From Schleiferilactobacillus perolens DSM 12744 (lineage in GTDB: Bacteria > Bacillota > Bacilli > Lactobacillales > Lactobacillaceae), in assembly GCF_001435585.1 (NCBI RefSeq), contig NZ_AZEC01000001.1, forward strand, positions 480,928 to 544,927: a stretch of DNA of 64,000 nt. The letters are read 5' to 3'. The notes beneath the pieces are model-generated. The model was not told where the DNA came from. It saw only the letters and a program-made list of their open reading frames with translations, and searched no databases. A program made the position numbers and the translations under genes. Below are positions 43,301-52,477 of this stretch, piece after piece. How positions within the stretch are numbered: position 1 is the first letter of the stretch; the number at the start of each line of letters is the position of its first letter.

Positions 43301-44074
43301 TTAGATTAGATCCTCGATTTCATGCTTCGTATTCAGCAACTGCCGGATCAGTTCTGCCTGATGAGATTGGGGGACACGATACTTGGGAGCCGAAATACTA
43401 AAGGCCCCGAATAAGCGATCGTGCTTGTAGATAGTCGTCCCAATACAGAAGACTTCCGGCTCGTTTTCTTCATTATCGATGGCCACGCCGACATTGCGAA
43501 TCTCTTGAATGTTCCGTTTGAGGGCACTGACGCTGGTCAAGGTGTTGGGCGTCATGGGCAACAAGTCAGTCTGTTCTAAGTATTGATTGAGCTGGTCGGG
43601 TGAGAAAGTGGCGAGAATCGCTTTTCCCATGGCGGAAGAGTAGAGATGCATGCGGCCGCCGATAACTGACTTCAACTTGATCGAATTGGGACTTTCCAAC
43701 TTCTCGATCAGCATCACTTCGTTGTCGGCGAGCGCGCCCAAGTTGATGGTCTCCCCAGTGGCGGCGCGTAATTTGTCGAGGGCGGGGAAGGCCACATCGC
43801 GAATTTCAAAACTGCTGGTGGCTTTTGTGGCGTAAGGGATGAGTTGGGTGCCCAAGTAGAAGCGGCGATTTTCTGGATCCCGGCGCATGAAGCCGATGGC
43901 ACAGAGGGTGTGCAAAATCTTCAGGGCGGTGGGTTTGGCAATACGGGTGCCGCGACTAATATCCATTAACGTGGGGGCACTTTCTTGTGCCAAGGTAAAA
44001 TCCATAATGTCTTTGGCCTTTAATAGGACAGTTCCGTAAAGTTTTTCTTGTGTTTCTGGTTGCGTTTCAAGCAT
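43301..44074 (-). CDS. IclR-family transcriptional regulator
   Basis: A 257-residue regulator with the N-terminal IclR winged helix (about 10-80: TLMDISRGTRIAKPTALKILHTLCAIGFMRRD) and a C-terminal effector-binding domain (GETINLGALADNEVMLIEKL, RMHLYSSAMGKAILA). GAAAGGA precedes the ATG. It diverges from the EEP-hydrolase/yitT pair, and a 9-bp inverted repeat (44131-44171) spans the intergenic region. The effector is probably a small carbon acid or sugar derivative, by family analogy only. Confidence 0.88.
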   Translation of the reverse strand: MLETQPETQEKLYGTVLLKAKDIMDFTLAQESAPTLMDISRGTRIAKPTALKILHTLCAIGFMRRDPENRRFYLGTQLIPYATKATSSFEIRDVAFPALDKLRAATGETINLGALADNEVMLIEKLESPNSIKLKSVIGGRMHLYSSAMGKAILATFSPDQLNQYLEQTDLLPMTPNTLTSVSALKRNIQEIRNVGVAIDNEENEPEVFCIGTTIYKHDRLFGAFSISAPKYRVPQSHQAELIRQLLNTKHEIEDLI

Positions 44075-44130
44075 ATGTATTATCCTTTCGTTGCCTTAGG
44101 GGAAATTTAGTCAAACAAGTCGATCAAATT

Positions 44131-44171
44131 ATAGTCTAATAAACCAGTGGTGCGCCAGTATTTTAGACTAT
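44131..44171. promoter_or_regulatory. Probable IclR operator
   Basis: ATAGTCTAA (44131-44139) and TTAGACTAT (44163-44171) are perfect inverted arms 23 bases apart. The left arm contains the TATAAT-like -10 of the iclR-type gene (minus strand), consistent with autorepression. Confidence 0.6.
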
Positions 44172-44240
44172 TTAAATAAGAAACCAGGTTTCCAAAAAGG
44201 GAAATATGAATGTGGATCACTAATGACTGCTTTTAAGTCG

Positions 44241-44270
44241 TTGGCAATCATTGACGATTATCGTTACAAT
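44241..44270 (+). promoter_or_regulatory. Promoter of the EEP-hydrolase/yitT-type operon
   Basis: -35 TTGGCA (44241-44246), 18 bases, -10 TACAAT (44265-44270), followed by GGAAGG (44295-44300) before the ATG at 44308. Confidence 0.65.
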
Positions 44271-44307
44271 ACTGTCCGTGGATATTGCAGAGAAGGAAGG
44301 TAGAAAA

Positions 44308-45087
44308 ATGCAAATTACAACATATAATATTCGACTGGACACGCCAGATGATGGCGAGTGGCGTTGGGCCCAACGCAAGGGGCATGTCTTGGCCAACATC
44401 AAGCGCTTGGATCCAGATATATTGACCGTTGAAGAAGCGGAACCATGGCAGTATGCGGACCTACAAACCATTGCTGGGTATCGCAGTTTTGCCATTCCGC
44501 GGGAAAACACGGTGGATAAGGGAGAAGCAGCGGGCTTGTTCTTCAAAAAGGCCCAGTTCGATGCATTGACGGAAGGCCATGCGTGGGTATCTGAAACACC
44601 AGATGAACCATCCATTTATCCGGGTGCGGCGACATATCGAATTTTTCAATGGGCGAAATTACGGGATAAAAAGGGCGGCCAAGAATTTATCTTGGTCACT
44701 TGCCATTTGGATCATATCTCGGTGGCAGCGCGGGAATACGGCGTGAACCAAATTCTCACAACGTTTGCGAACGAAATCAAAACGATGCCAGTCATCGTCA
44801 CCGGGGATTTCAACATGGTGCCCACAGATGAGGCATATCACACGATGGTCCAAACGCTGCAGGATGCGGCGCTGATCGCTGACAAACGGCCTGATCCCAC
44901 TCCTGGAACTTGGCAAGTCAGTGAACCGCCCACCTATTTACCCGGTCAGGATGCCCACCGGTTGGATTACTTTTTTGTGAATGACCGTGTTCATGTGCAA
45001 AGTTATGCGGTAGATACCACCTTATCGCCCATCGGGAAATATGCTTCCGATCATTTCCCAGTGACGATTGAGGTGGATTTAAAATGA
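44308..45087 (+). CDS. Endonuclease/exonuclease/phosphatase-family hydrolase
   Basis: A 259-residue metal-dependent phosphodiesterase-type hydrolase. It has the family elements NIR (QITTYNIRLD) at the start, catalytic-site Glu in TVEEAEPWQ, TCHLDH, VTGDFNM (Asp/Asn metal and catalytic residues) and the terminal SDHFPV His. There is no signal peptide. The family includes DNA repair nucleases, sphingomyelinases and sugar-phosphate phosphatases, so the substrate is open. Its stop overlaps the start of the yitT-type gene (ATGA). The start is ATG 44308 with GGAAGG upstream. Confidence 0.87.
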   Translation: MQITTYNIRLDTPDDGEWRWAQRKGHVLANIKRLDPDILTVEEAEPWQYADLQTIAGYRSFAIPRENTVDKGEAAGLFFKKAQFDALTEGHAWVSETPDEPSIYPGAATYRIFQWAKLRDKKGGQEFILVTCHLDHISVAAREYGVNQILTTFANEIKTMPVIVTGDFNMVPTDEAYHTMVQTLQDAALIADKRPDPTPGTWQVSEPPTYLPGQDAHRLDYFFVNDRVHVQSYAVDTTLSPIGKYASDHFPVTIEVDLK

Positions 45088-45707
45088 GCCAAACACAATT
45101 CAAACGTCAATTGGGACCGATCTTGCTGATTTTGTTGGGGAATATGCTGATTGCATTCGGCTATGCCAAGTTCATGGTACCCAGCAACATCATCAGCGGC
45201 GGGGTGACCTCCTTGAGCATGGTGTTGGCCCGGTTAACCCCTGTCAATGTCGTGTGGTGGACCAACATTATCACAGTGAGCTGTCTGGGATTCGCGTTGT
45301 TGTTTCTCGGGCGTACTAACTTTTTCCGTTCCATGGTCAGTAGTGTCGCTTACATGGCCTTCTTTGCTTTCTGGAGTTGGACACCATTTCACCTTTCACA
45401 AAATCCGATTGCCGATGTGCTGCTTGCCAGTTTATTTATTGGGGCTGGATATTATTGCTGCATCGCCAGTAATGCTTCGACAGCTGGACTGGATGTCTTT
45501 GCGCTGATTGTGGCTAAGAAGCGGCCGCAGTTCAATGTAACTTTGATGCTGCGGGTCATCAATGTTGTTGTTTTACTGGCCAGCGCGCTAGTTTTTGGCT
45601 GGGTCGCACTGTTGTGGGGGCTAGCGTTTACCTTCTTATACTCTGGTTTGATGGGCCGCTTGTTGCACTGGTTTCAACCATTCAAGAAGATGCAGGAGAC
45701 AGATTAA
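45084..45707 (+). CDS. YitT-family membrane protein without DUF2179
   Basis: A 207-residue integral membrane protein with five or six helices and the YitT signature regions (AFGYAKFMVPSNIISGGVTSLSMVLA, ASNASTAGLDVFALIVAKK). Unlike the 19815 paralogue it has no C-terminal DUF2179 domain. Its ATG overlaps the stop of the EEP-hydrolase gene, so the pair is co-translated. Function unknown. A strong terminator follows. Confidence 0.82.
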   Translation: MSQTQFKRQLGPILLILLGNMLIAFGYAKFMVPSNIISGGVTSLSMVLARLTPVNVVWWTNIITVSCLGFALLFLGRTNFFRSMVSSVAYMAFFAFWSWTPFHLSQNPIADVLLASLFIGAGYYCCIASNASTAGLDVFALIVAKKRPQFNVTLMLRVINVVVLLASALVFGWVALLWGLAFTFLYSGLMGRLLHWFQPFKKMQETD

Positions 45708-45727
45708 CAAGTTAGTGATATGCATAC

Positions 45728-45768
45728 AAAAACACGCTGATCGGTCACAATACGATCAGCGTGTTTTT
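45728..45768. terminator. Bidirectional terminator
   Basis: CACGCTGATCG (45733-45743) and CGATCAGCGTG (45753-45763) with AAAAA before and TTTTT after, between the convergent yitT-type and usp genes. Confidence 0.88.
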
Positions 45769-45794
45769 GCGGTATCTCTTAAAGGAGGAGAGGG

Positions 45795-46229
45795 TTAACG
45801 GACAACCAGCACAGAGATTGGTGCGTATTTCGCCATATAGGCGGCTTGGCTGCCGAAATGCTTACTAATGCCTTGCTTAGATTTAGCACCCACAATTAAC
45901 AAGTCTGGTTCGACCGCAGGAATCACGTCATGGACGATGGTGTCGCCCGGATCACCCTCGGCAACTACGGCGTTGACTTGCTTAATACCAGCGTCCAAAG
46001 CTAATTGCCGGTATTTTTCAATATGCTTTTCCAGATCCGCTCGTTGACCATGGACATAATCCTTGTCCAACGCTTGAAAGATATTCATATCATCATTTTC
46101 CAAGATCGACACAATCGTTAATTTACATTGCTCTTCCTTGGCCCGGTGCATGGCATATTGAAAGGCGGTGAGGGCATCGGCAGAATCGTCCACCCCAACC
46201 AGAATATGTGTGATTTTGTTATTTTCCAT
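45795..46229 (-). CDS. Universal stress protein (UspA family)
   Basis: A 144-residue UspA-type protein. The N-terminal beta strand HILVGVDDSADALTAFQYAM and the ATP-binding loop GAKSKQGISKHFGSQAAYMAKYAPISVLVVR are the family hallmarks (G-x2-G-x9-G(S/T)-like). It follows mntH by three bases on the same strand, so it is co-transcribed with the manganese transporter and probably under the same operator. This usp-mntH pairing is common in lactobacilli. Confidence 0.88.
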   Translation of the reverse strand: MENNKITHILVGVDDSADALTAFQYAMHRAKEEQCKLTIVSILENDDMNIFQALDKDYVHGQRADLEKHIEKYRQLALDAGIKQVNAVVAEGDPGDTIVHDVIPAVEPDLLIVGAKSKQGISKHFGSQAAYMAKYAPISVLVVR

Positions 46230-46232
46230 CGA

Positions 46233-47846
46233 TCACTGTGCTCCCTTCGCAGATGTTTCTTCTTTAGCCTTGGCGGCGGCTGCCTTTTCAGCAAGAACGG
46301 CGGCGTATCGTTTATTGCCTCGGTACAGATCAGAGATGGTCCAAGCCAACAAGGCAATGACCACGGCAATCAGTATGTAGGCGATGATATGGGCAGTTTG
46401 AACTTCACCAGCAGAAGCGTTAGCACCAAAGAAGTCGGCGATGGAGTCGGGCAGACCCAGCAGGTTTAAGAAGGTTAGACCAATGACAGAAATCCAGCCG
46501 AGTACTTTTTGCCAGGCGTTGTTCTTGAATCGGTCGCTCATTTCCACCCGGCTATCCGTCATCATCAACAGCGGCAGCATGGAGAAAGGCAAGGCAAAAG
46601 CCAAGAACACCTGAGAATTGTTCATCAAATTGTTCAGCGCGACATGTTGCTGCACATCCGTTTGATGCGCTGTAATCGCCACAGTAACAAGGACGGGTAC
46701 GACGGAGATCAACCGTGTCACTAACCGTCGAGCCCACAGCGGCATACGCATGTGGATGAAACCTTCCATGATGACCTGACCAGTCAAGGTACCAGTGATT
46801 GTTGAGTTTTGGCCGGATGCCAACAAGGCGACGGCGAAGAGGACGGATAGCACGCCGGACTTGGCCACACTAATCAGCAATGGATTGCTTAATTTTGAGG
46901 TATCAGATAATGCGTGGAACAAGCCGAAGAATGAAGGATCACTGACAGCACCGGTCTTGAAGACTGCCACTCCCATGATCAACAGTAACGCATTGACGAA
47001 GAATGCAGCTGTTAATTGAATATTGGAGTCCCAAGCAGTAAACCGGACTGCTGCGGCCACATCATCAGGATCGCTATGATCAATTTGGCGGGTTTGCGAA
47101 ATCGCACTGTGTAAGTAAAGATTATGAGGCATCACGGTGGCCCCAATAATTCCGAGGGCACCAGTTAACGGTGTCTGACCGCCAACTTGCGGGGAAGTGG
47201 CGAATGTTTTCGCATTTGGTACGAAGCCAGCAATGACGTCACCCCAGTTTGGATCGGATAAAGCCACTTCATAAACAAAGACAAATAAGATAACAAGAAT
47301 CAAACAGACCACGATGGCTTCGATTTTGCGGAAACCAATTCTGGTCAAAAGCAATAAAAGCAATACATCGAATACGGTGATAAATACAGCAATGACCAGC
47401 GGAATGTGGAATAACAGATAAAGCGCAATGGCAGCACCGATAACTTCCGCGATATCAGTGGCCATGATGGCCAATTCGGTCATGATCCAAAGAATAATTC
47501 CTAACGTTTTACTCGTTCGGGCCCGGATCGCTTGGGCTAAATCCATCCGGGTGACTATGCCGAGTTTAGCGGCCATGTATTGCAGCAACATCGCAATTAA
47601 ACTCGACATCAGAATAACCGACATCAATAGATATTGGAAATTCTGACCACCTGTAATAGATGTGGACCAGTTACCTGGGTCCATATAGCCCACAGCGACT
47701 AATGCGCCGGGGCCTGAATAGGCTAAAAGAGTTCGCCAAAACCCTTTGCCTTTTGGCACTTTCACAGTCCCGTTGATTTCCTCCAACGAAGGACCGTTGG
47801 CATACTCGATGAGTTTATGCCGTTGATTCGGATTGTTTTCACTCAC
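46233..47846 (-). CDS. mntH: NRAMP manganese transporter
   Basis: A 537-residue proton-coupled divalent metal importer with 11 helices. The helix-1 metal motif DPGN lies in [11 protein letters not shown], and the helix-6 motif is MPHNLYLHS; both provide the Asp, Asn and Met ligands known for MntH/NRAMP. The N-terminal ~30 residues and a charged Ala/Lys-rich tail extend the usual length. GTG start at 47846 behind GAGAGG. A perfect 16-bp palindrome (47924-47939) of the MntR type lies upstream, so the gene should be repressed when manganese is plentiful. Confidence 0.93.
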   Translation of the reverse strand: MSENNPNQRHKLIEYANGPSLEEINGTVKVPKGKGFWRTLLAYSGPGALVAVGYMDPGNWSTSITGGQNFQYLLMSVILMSSLIAMLLQYMAAKLGIVTRMDLAQAIRARTSKTLGIILWIMTELAIMATDIAEVIGAAIALYLLFHIPLVIAVFITVFDVLLLLLLTRIGFRKIEAIVVCLILVILFVFVYEVALSDPNWGDVIAGFVPNAKTFATSPQVGGQTPLTGALGIIGATVMPHNLYLHSAISQTRQIDHSDPDDVAAAVRFTAWDSNIQLTAAFFVNALLLIMGVAVFKTGAVSDPSFFGLFHALSDTSKLSNPLLISVAKSGVLSVLFAVALLASGQNSTITGTLTGQVIMEGFIHMRMPLWARRLVTRLISVVPVLVTVAITAHQTDVQQHVALNNLMNNSQVFLAFALPFSMLPLLMMTDSRVEMSDRFKNNAWQKVLGWISVIGLTFLNLLGLPDSIADFFGANASAGEVQTAHIIAYILIAVVIALLAWTISDLYRGNKRYAAVLAEKAAAAKAKEETSAKGAQ

Positions 47847-48076
47847 GAATGATCACGCCTCTCGGTTTTCATTTTTTCTTTCATCTATATTATACGCTGA
47901 ATTTTGGATTATGGAAGTATTTAATTAGGCATGCCTAATCGATCAGTTTGTCGGGCCTTCCAAGTAAACGGTTAAATCTTCTTATTGGCATAGACCAATA
48001 TATTTGCAATTTTCATATGTCCATAATCGCATGGGTAACGCTATCTTTATTGACCCATAACCAATTGCAGCACGTG
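47847..48076. other. Intergenic region between mntH and the EIIC gene
   Basis: It contains the mntH leader, a -10 TATAAT (47889-47894 on the minus strand), the MntR-like palindrome and about 130 bases before the EIIC promoter with no feature I can name. Confidence 0.4.
47889..47939 (-). promoter_or_regulatory. mntH promoter and MntR-like operator
   Basis: ATTAGGCATGCCTAAT (47924-47939) is a perfect 16-bp palindrome upstream of a minus-strand -10 TATAAT (47889-47894). Its half-site ATTAGGCA recurs twice at the manganese ABC operon (53080-53123), which supports a shared DtxR/MntR-type regulator. Confidence 0.8.
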
Positions 48077-48114
48077 AATAAGCGCTTACATTTTCTGTGT
48101 GAAAGGGCTATACT
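48077..48114 (+). promoter_or_regulatory. EIIC promoter with cre box
   Basis: -35 TTACAT (48086-48091), 17 bases, -10 TATACT (48109-48114). AATAAGCGCTTACA (48077-48090) fits the cre consensus at 12 of 14 positions and covers the -35. Confidence 0.7.
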
Positions 48115-48341
48115 AAACCCGTGACAAGCTGATACAATTATTTTGTACCAGAAATTTTTTTCTTTCGCGAAGGATTTTTGTGTATCGCGCGGATACACGA
48201 TGGACTAATTCTGACGACTGTGTTTTTGGCCAAAACCAGTCAATGATGACTGCATGTACAAAAACATGTGGTCTGCAAGAGTAAACATCACCGAGTTTTT
48301 GGATCGGCGTGTTTCACGCCTGTTATTAGGAGGAAAGAGTT
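48115..48341 (+). promoter_or_regulatory. Long hairpin-rich leader of the EIIC operon
   Basis: About 215 transcribed bases precede the EIIC ATG. They hold GTGTATC/GGATACAC, GACTG..TTTTGGCCAAAA..CAGTC and GGCGTG/CACGCC hairpins. No T run follows a stem, and no LicT-type RAT or riboswitch class is recognised. Confidence 0.4.
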
Positions 48342-49709
48342 ATGGCAGACAAGAAATCTGGCGGGATCAATGGCTTCATTGAGAAGTGGTTGATGCCGGT
48401 GGCGATCAAGCTGGGCGGCTTTAAACCGTTGATTGCCATTCGTGACGGTATTGCATTATCGATGCCCTTAATTATCATTGGGTCATTGTTCTTGATTTTA
48501 GGTAGTTTCCCGATTACGGCGATGACCGACTTCTTCGCCAATACGCAAATTAACAATGTGTCAATTGCTGCGATCTTTAATAAGATTGTCAATGGTTCAT
48601 TCGGACTGTTGGGTGTTGTCGGGGCCTTCGGGATTGCTTCGAGTTACGCCGAACAATTTCATACAGATGGCAAATCCGCAGGGATCATTGCGGTAGCCTC
48701 ATTCTTCGTCGTGACCCCGAGCATTTTCACCGGCGGCAAGGCACCGCTGGAAGGCATGCCTTATGGGTATTTGGGCAGTAAGGGTTTGTTCATTGCCATT
48801 ATTATTGGTCTGGTGGCCGGTGGTATCTTCCAGTGGTTCATCAATCACGATATTCGGATCAAAATGCCGGATGCAGTACCCCCTGCAATTTCGGCTAGTT
48901 TCTCGGCGTTGATTCCCGGGGCAGTGATCATCACCCTCTGGGGTGCCATTTATGCCCTGTTCGTTTGGACCGGTTGGGGCAACATTCATGATATGCTGCT
49001 GCATATCTTTGCCAAACCGTTGGGCTTACTAGGCGATACATTGCCCGGTACCGCAGTGGCCATTGCGTTAAACAGTCTGTTCTGGTTCGTCGGAATTCAT
49101 GGCGGGAATGTGGTCAACACGATCATTTCGCCAATCTGGTTAATGAACACTGATGCCAACCGGGTGCTGCACCAAAGCGGTAAATTAAGTCTGAGCAATG
49201 GTGGGCACATTGTCACTTCTCCGTTCATCGACAACTTTGTCTATATGGGCGGTGGCGGTGCCACATTAGGGCTGGTGTTGGCCATTGGTATCCTGGTCTT
49301 CATGCGCCGTTCCAGTAAACAGTTGGAAGTATTGGCGCCACTGACCATTACCCCTGGGCTGTTCAACATTAATGAACCGACGATGTTTGGCTTACCAGTG
49401 GTATTGAACACCACGCTATTGATTCCGTTCATCTTGGCGCCCATTATTAACGCGGTGACCACGTATTCGGCGATGTACTTTGGCTGGGTGCCGCTGCCCA
49501 CGGGGGTAATGCCCAACTGGACCATGCCGCCAATCATTTCTGGCTTCTTAGCCACCAGTTCCTGGACCGCCTGTGTACTGCAAGCATTGAACATCGTCCT
49601 GGATGTGCTGATTTATATGCCGTTCCTGCTTAACTTGAATAAACAGCAACGGTTAGAAGAAGCAGGAGAGGATCTTACTAAGATTGCCGCGGAAGAAAGA
49701 GCTAATTAA
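48342..49709 (+). CDS. PTS lactose/cellobiose-family EIIC
   Basis: A 455-residue EIIC permease of the lactose/cellobiose/diacetylchitobiose PTS class with about ten helices. It starts IEKWLMPVAIKLGGFKPLIAIRDG and has the conserved periplasmic-loop/active region FWFVGIHGGNVVN and NINEPTMFGLPVVLN. AGGAGG precedes the ATG. No EIIA or EIIB gene is present anywhere nearby, so it must borrow subunits encoded elsewhere. It is followed by the TIM-barrel gene 17 bases later, and a cre box marks carbon catabolite control. Confidence 0.92.
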   Translation: MADKKSGGINGFIEKWLMPVAIKLGGFKPLIAIRDGIALSMPLIIIGSLFLILGSFPITAMTDFFANTQINNVSIAAIFNKIVNGSFGLLGVVGAFGIASSYAEQFHTDGKSAGIIAVASFFVVTPSIFTGGKAPLEGMPYGYLGSKGLFIAIIIGLVAGGIFQWFINHDIRIKMPDAVPPAISASFSALIPGAVIITLWGAIYALFVWTGWGNIHDMLLHIFAKPLGLLGDTLPGTAVAIALNSLFWFVGIHGGNVVNTIISPIWLMNTDANRVLHQSGKLSLSNGGHIVTSPFIDNFVYMGGGGATLGLVLAIGILVFMRRSSKQLEVLAPLTITPGLFNINEPTMFGLPVVLNTTLLIPFILAPIINAVTTYSAMYFGWVPLPTGVMPNWTMPPIISGFLATSSWTACVLQALNIVLDVLIYMPFLLNLNKQQRLEEAGEDLTKIAAEERAN

Positions 49710-49726
49710 AGGAGCTATGTAAGTTC

Positions 49727-50644
49727 ATGACAACACGATTGATTAGTGCCAACACGAGTGAAGTATTGCAAATGAAGGCCGCTGAATTGAAACAAAGCAT
49801 TAAAGCCAGCGAAGGCCGGGTCGTTTTAAGTGAAAATGTGACTGGCCATGAAGTCGGTGACGGTTTAACGACTTCGGAAGTGGCCGCCGCTTTTGGTGCC
49901 GACCTCATCCTATTGAACGGTTTAGATGTGTTGCACCCGGCCATTTTCGGTCTCTATCCGAATGAAGGGGCTGTGGCCCATGACGACGGTCAAAGCATCA
50001 AGCGGCTGCAACACTTGGTGGGTCGGCCCATCGGTGTGAACTTAGAACCGGTCGATGTTAATGCCGATATGTCCGAAACACGCCTGACGATTCCCGAAGG
50101 TCGGATGTCCAGTCGGAAGACATTGATGGAAGCAGAAAAACTGGGCTTCAACTTTGTCTGCTTAACCGGGAATCCAGGTACTGGCGTGACTAATGCTCAG
50201 ATTGCAGCCAATGTCAAGGTGGCCAAGGAAGTCTTCAGCGGTCTGGTGATTGCAGGCAAGATGCACGGTGCCGGTGTGAATGAACCAGTGGTCAGTCTGG
50301 ACGCTGTGCAGGCATTCTTGGATGCGGGCGCGGACGTGATCTTGGTACCAGCAGTGGGCACAGTTCCTGGCCTGACGGATGGTGAAATCCAAGCTGTGGT
50401 GAAGCTGGCCCATGCCCATGACACATTAGTAATGAGCACGATCGGTACCAGTCAAGAAGGTTCTGGCGCGCATTATATTGAGAATGTCGCTGTCCGCAAC
50501 AAGATCAATGGCGTCGATATTCAGCACATCGGTGATGCCGCTTGGGGCATTCAATCGCCGTTTGAGAATATCTATGCGTTAAGCAAAGCCATTCGTGGTG
50601 AACGCCACGCGATTCAACGGATGGCTCGGTCGATCAACCGTTAA
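49727..50644 (+). CDS. TIM-barrel protein of unknown function (PTS-associated)
   Basis: A 305-residue soluble protein. Repeated strand-helix units with glycine-rich ends (GADLILLNGLDVLHP, GRPIGVNLEPVD, FNFVCLTGNPGTGVTN, LVIAGKMHGAG, GADVILVPAVGTVPG, TLVMSTIGTSQEG, DIQHIGDAAWG) fit a (beta/alpha)8 phosphate-binding barrel. I recall similar proteins beside PTS EIIC genes labelled DUF7916 or, loosely, haloacid dehalogenase-like; no HAD motif DxDx(T/V) is present here. It is co-transcribed with EIIC and before a ROK kinase, so it may act on the imported phospho-disaccharide or its product. Function unproven. Confidence 0.7.
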   Translation: MTTRLISANTSEVLQMKAAELKQSIKASEGRVVLSENVTGHEVGDGLTTSEVAAAFGADLILLNGLDVLHPAIFGLYPNEGAVAHDDGQSIKRLQHLVGRPIGVNLEPVDVNADMSETRLTIPEGRMSSRKTLMEAEKLGFNFVCLTGNPGTGVTNAQIAANVKVAKEVFSGLVIAGKMHGAGVNEPVVSLDAVQAFLDAGADVILVPAVGTVPGLTDGEIQAVVKLAHAHDTLVMSTIGTSQEGSGAHYIENVAVRNKINGVDIQHIGDAAWGIQSPFENIYALSKAIRGERHAIQRMARSINR

Positions 50645-50665
50645 TTTTATCTGATCAAATATTGG

Positions 50666-50710
50666 AACAGTCTGTTTGGCCATACCGCTAAACAGACTGT
50701 TTCTTTTTCA
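50666..50710 (+). terminator. Terminator after the TIM-barrel gene
   Basis: AACAGTCTGTTT (50666-50677) and AAACAGACTGTT (50690-50702 region) form a 12-bp stem followed by TTCTTTTTC. Confidence 0.85.
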
Positions 50711-50780
50711 TCAATTCGTTTTTTATCCAAGCCATGCCGTTGCCTCCGGCCAGTATTCTCGGTATGCTCAATATGACTTT

Positions 50781-50794
50781 TAAAAACGCTTACT
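50781..50794. promoter_or_regulatory. cre box before the ROK kinase gene
   Basis: TAAAAACGCTTACT agrees with the cre consensus at 12 of 14 positions, about 25 bases before the kinase start and near a CATAAT -10 (50799-50804). Confidence 0.6.
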
Positions 50795-50818
50795 TACCAT
50801 AATACGGGGGAGTTAAAC

Positions 50819-51751
50819 ATGACAGAATTTATTGCGTTTGACATTGGCGGGACATCCATTAAGTACGGCATTGTGAATAGTGATGGTCAGATCAGTGAAA
50901 AAGGGGCCTTCGAGACCCCGAAACCGAGGGCAGACATCTTGGCCGGGATGGCTAAAGTGGTGGAGCGCTTCAGACAGCACCATACCGTGACTGGGATCGG
51001 CATCTCTGCGCCCGGCATTGTGCGGCGAGATGGTTACATGGTGACCGGCGGGGCCTTACGGGAGCTGTATGATTTTCCGTTGGCCAAAACTCTGGCAGAC
51101 CAAACTGGCTTGCCGGTGAAAGTGGAGAATGATGCCAACGCAGCGGCCATCGCCGAACGGTGGTTGGGTAACGCCCAGGGTATCGACAACTATATTTGTA
51201 TCGTCCTGGGTACCGGCATCGGCGGCGGGATTGTGATCAATGGTCAGGTTTACCGCGGTGCCCACGGGATGGCCGGTGAATTCGGCTGGAATGTCACCCA
51301 GGAACCGGACTTGACTCAGGATCTGGAATTTTCTTCACTCAATAAAAATGCGGCAGTGGTCGACGGTTTGACTCGCCGGTATAATGCGTCGGCAAAGCTG
51401 GTCTTCCCGGATGATGCCAAGGTCACCGATGCGCGCCAAATTCTCCAATTGGCTGAGGACAAAGATCCGATTGCGGAACCGATCGTCGATGATTTTTACA
51501 GCCAGTTAGCCGTAATGCTAATCAATTTGTTTGCGAACTTCGATCCAGAAGTTATTTTGATTGGCGGTGGGATCAGTGCCAATGACCGGTTTATGGAGAA
51601 CCTGCAGGATAAACTCAGCGAATACATTACGCGCCACCAAAGCTTAAACTTCATTCGGGATAAAGCGTTGGGGACCATCAAAGCCGCCGGCTTGCGTAAT
51701 GATGCCGGACTGATCGGCGCAGTGTACCCATTGGTTCGGGCTGCAAAGTAA
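50819..51751 (+). CDS. ROK-family sugar kinase (beta-glucoside kinase-like)
   Basis: A 310-residue ATP-dependent sugar kinase. The phosphate loop FDIGGTSIKYG opens the protein; ENDANAAAIAE with the catalytic Asp, VLGTGIGGGIVINGQ and GAHGMAGEFGW follow, and LIGGGISAN is near the end. The zinc signature C-x-C-G-x2-G-C-x-E found in most ROK glucokinases and repressors is missing: no cysteines follow the GEFG motif. That is the pattern of BglK-type beta-glucoside kinases, which would fit the EIIC next door. No DNA-binding domain, so it is not a ROK repressor. AATACGGGGGAG precedes the ATG. Confidence 0.87.
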   Translation: MTEFIAFDIGGTSIKYGIVNSDGQISEKGAFETPKPRADILAGMAKVVERFRQHHTVTGIGISAPGIVRRDGYMVTGGALRELYDFPLAKTLADQTGLPVKVENDANAAAIAERWLGNAQGIDNYICIVLGTGIGGGIVINGQVYRGAHGMAGEFGWNVTQEPDLTQDLEFSSLNKNAAVVDGLTRRYNASAKLVFPDDAKVTDARQILQLAEDKDPIAEPIVDDFYSQLAVMLINLFANFDPEVILIGGGISANDRFMENLQDKLSEYITRHQSLNFIRDKALGTIKAAGLRNDAGLIGAVYPLVRAAK

Positions 51752-51775
51752 TCCGGTAAGCCATTATTCAATACA

Positions 51776-51825
51776 AAAGGGCGCTTGGGTCAAAGTCAAA
51801 ACATACTTTGATCCAAGCGCCTTTT
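51776..51825. terminator. Bidirectional terminator
   Basis: GGCGCTTGG..TCAAAG(T) and (A)CTTTGA..CCAAGCGCC form a long stem flanked by A and T runs, between the convergent ROK kinase and lacB genes. Confidence 0.85.
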
Positions 51826-51926
51826 GGCGATCAGCAGCCAATTGGATACTGATGAGAGTCGTGGCGAGTCATGAGAAAAATTGGTTGTCGAATTTTTTGG
51901 GTGGATGACACTCATCGCTGAACAGA

Positions 51927-52445
51927 TTAATCGTGGTAAACTCCTTCAGCCCATTTTTCGTTTTCTTCATCAAAAAAGTGCGGATTATCTTTTTGATCCG
52001 GATTGGGCGTGGCAATGCTGTCGATCTTCTTGATGATTGCGGCGTTTTCTGGGGTCTCTTTGTAAGTGGCATCCAGAAAAGCAGTGACCATGTCAAAGGC
52101 TAAGTGGATACCGACGCTGGCCCCGCCAAAGCCTAAGACATTGGCGTTCAATTGTTCGCGCGCATACTTGGCGCCAGTGGCGTCATTAGCCATAGCCGCT
52201 CGGACGCCTTCGTTTTTGTTAGCGCCCATTGTGATGCCGCTGCCGTCACCACAGAGGACGATGCCCAGATCAGCGCGGCCGTCTGCGACGTCTTCGGCGA
52301 CCCGCTTACCATAGATTGGATAGTGCGTCCGAGTGGTATCATAAGTTCCTTCGTCAATCACTTGATAACCTGCTTTTTTCAAGAAATTGGAAATCTGAAT
52401 CTTTGCATAAGTCACAATATGATCATTGCCAAGAGAAATAATCAT
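51927..52445 (-). CDS. lacB: Galactose-6-phosphate isomerase subunit LacB (or close relative)
   Basis: A 172-residue RpiB/LacB-fold isomerase converting galactose-6-phosphate to tagatose-6-phosphate together with LacA. The start [15 protein letters not shown] and [21 protein letters not shown] match the LacB pattern, C65 ([11 protein letters not shown]) is the catalytic cysteine, and [11 protein letters not shown] is conserved. Length equals LacB (about 171). The acidic C-terminal tail ([16 protein letters not shown]) is unusual. lacA lies 32 bases upstream on the same strand. The kinase and aldolase (lacC, lacD) are not in the window, so another hexose-phosphate substrate remains possible. 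Confidence 0.85.
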   Translation of the reverse strand: MIISLGNDHIVTYAKIQISNFLKKAGYQVIDEGTYDTTRTHYPIYGKRVAEDVADGRADLGIVLCGDGSGITMGANKNEGVRAAMANDATGAKYAREQLNANVLGFGGASVGIHLAFDMVTAFLDATYKETPENAAIIKKIDSIATPNPDQKDNPHFFDEENEKWAEGVYHD

Positions 52446-52477
52446 GCTGATTAGCTTCCTTTCGCAGTCTTCCGAAT

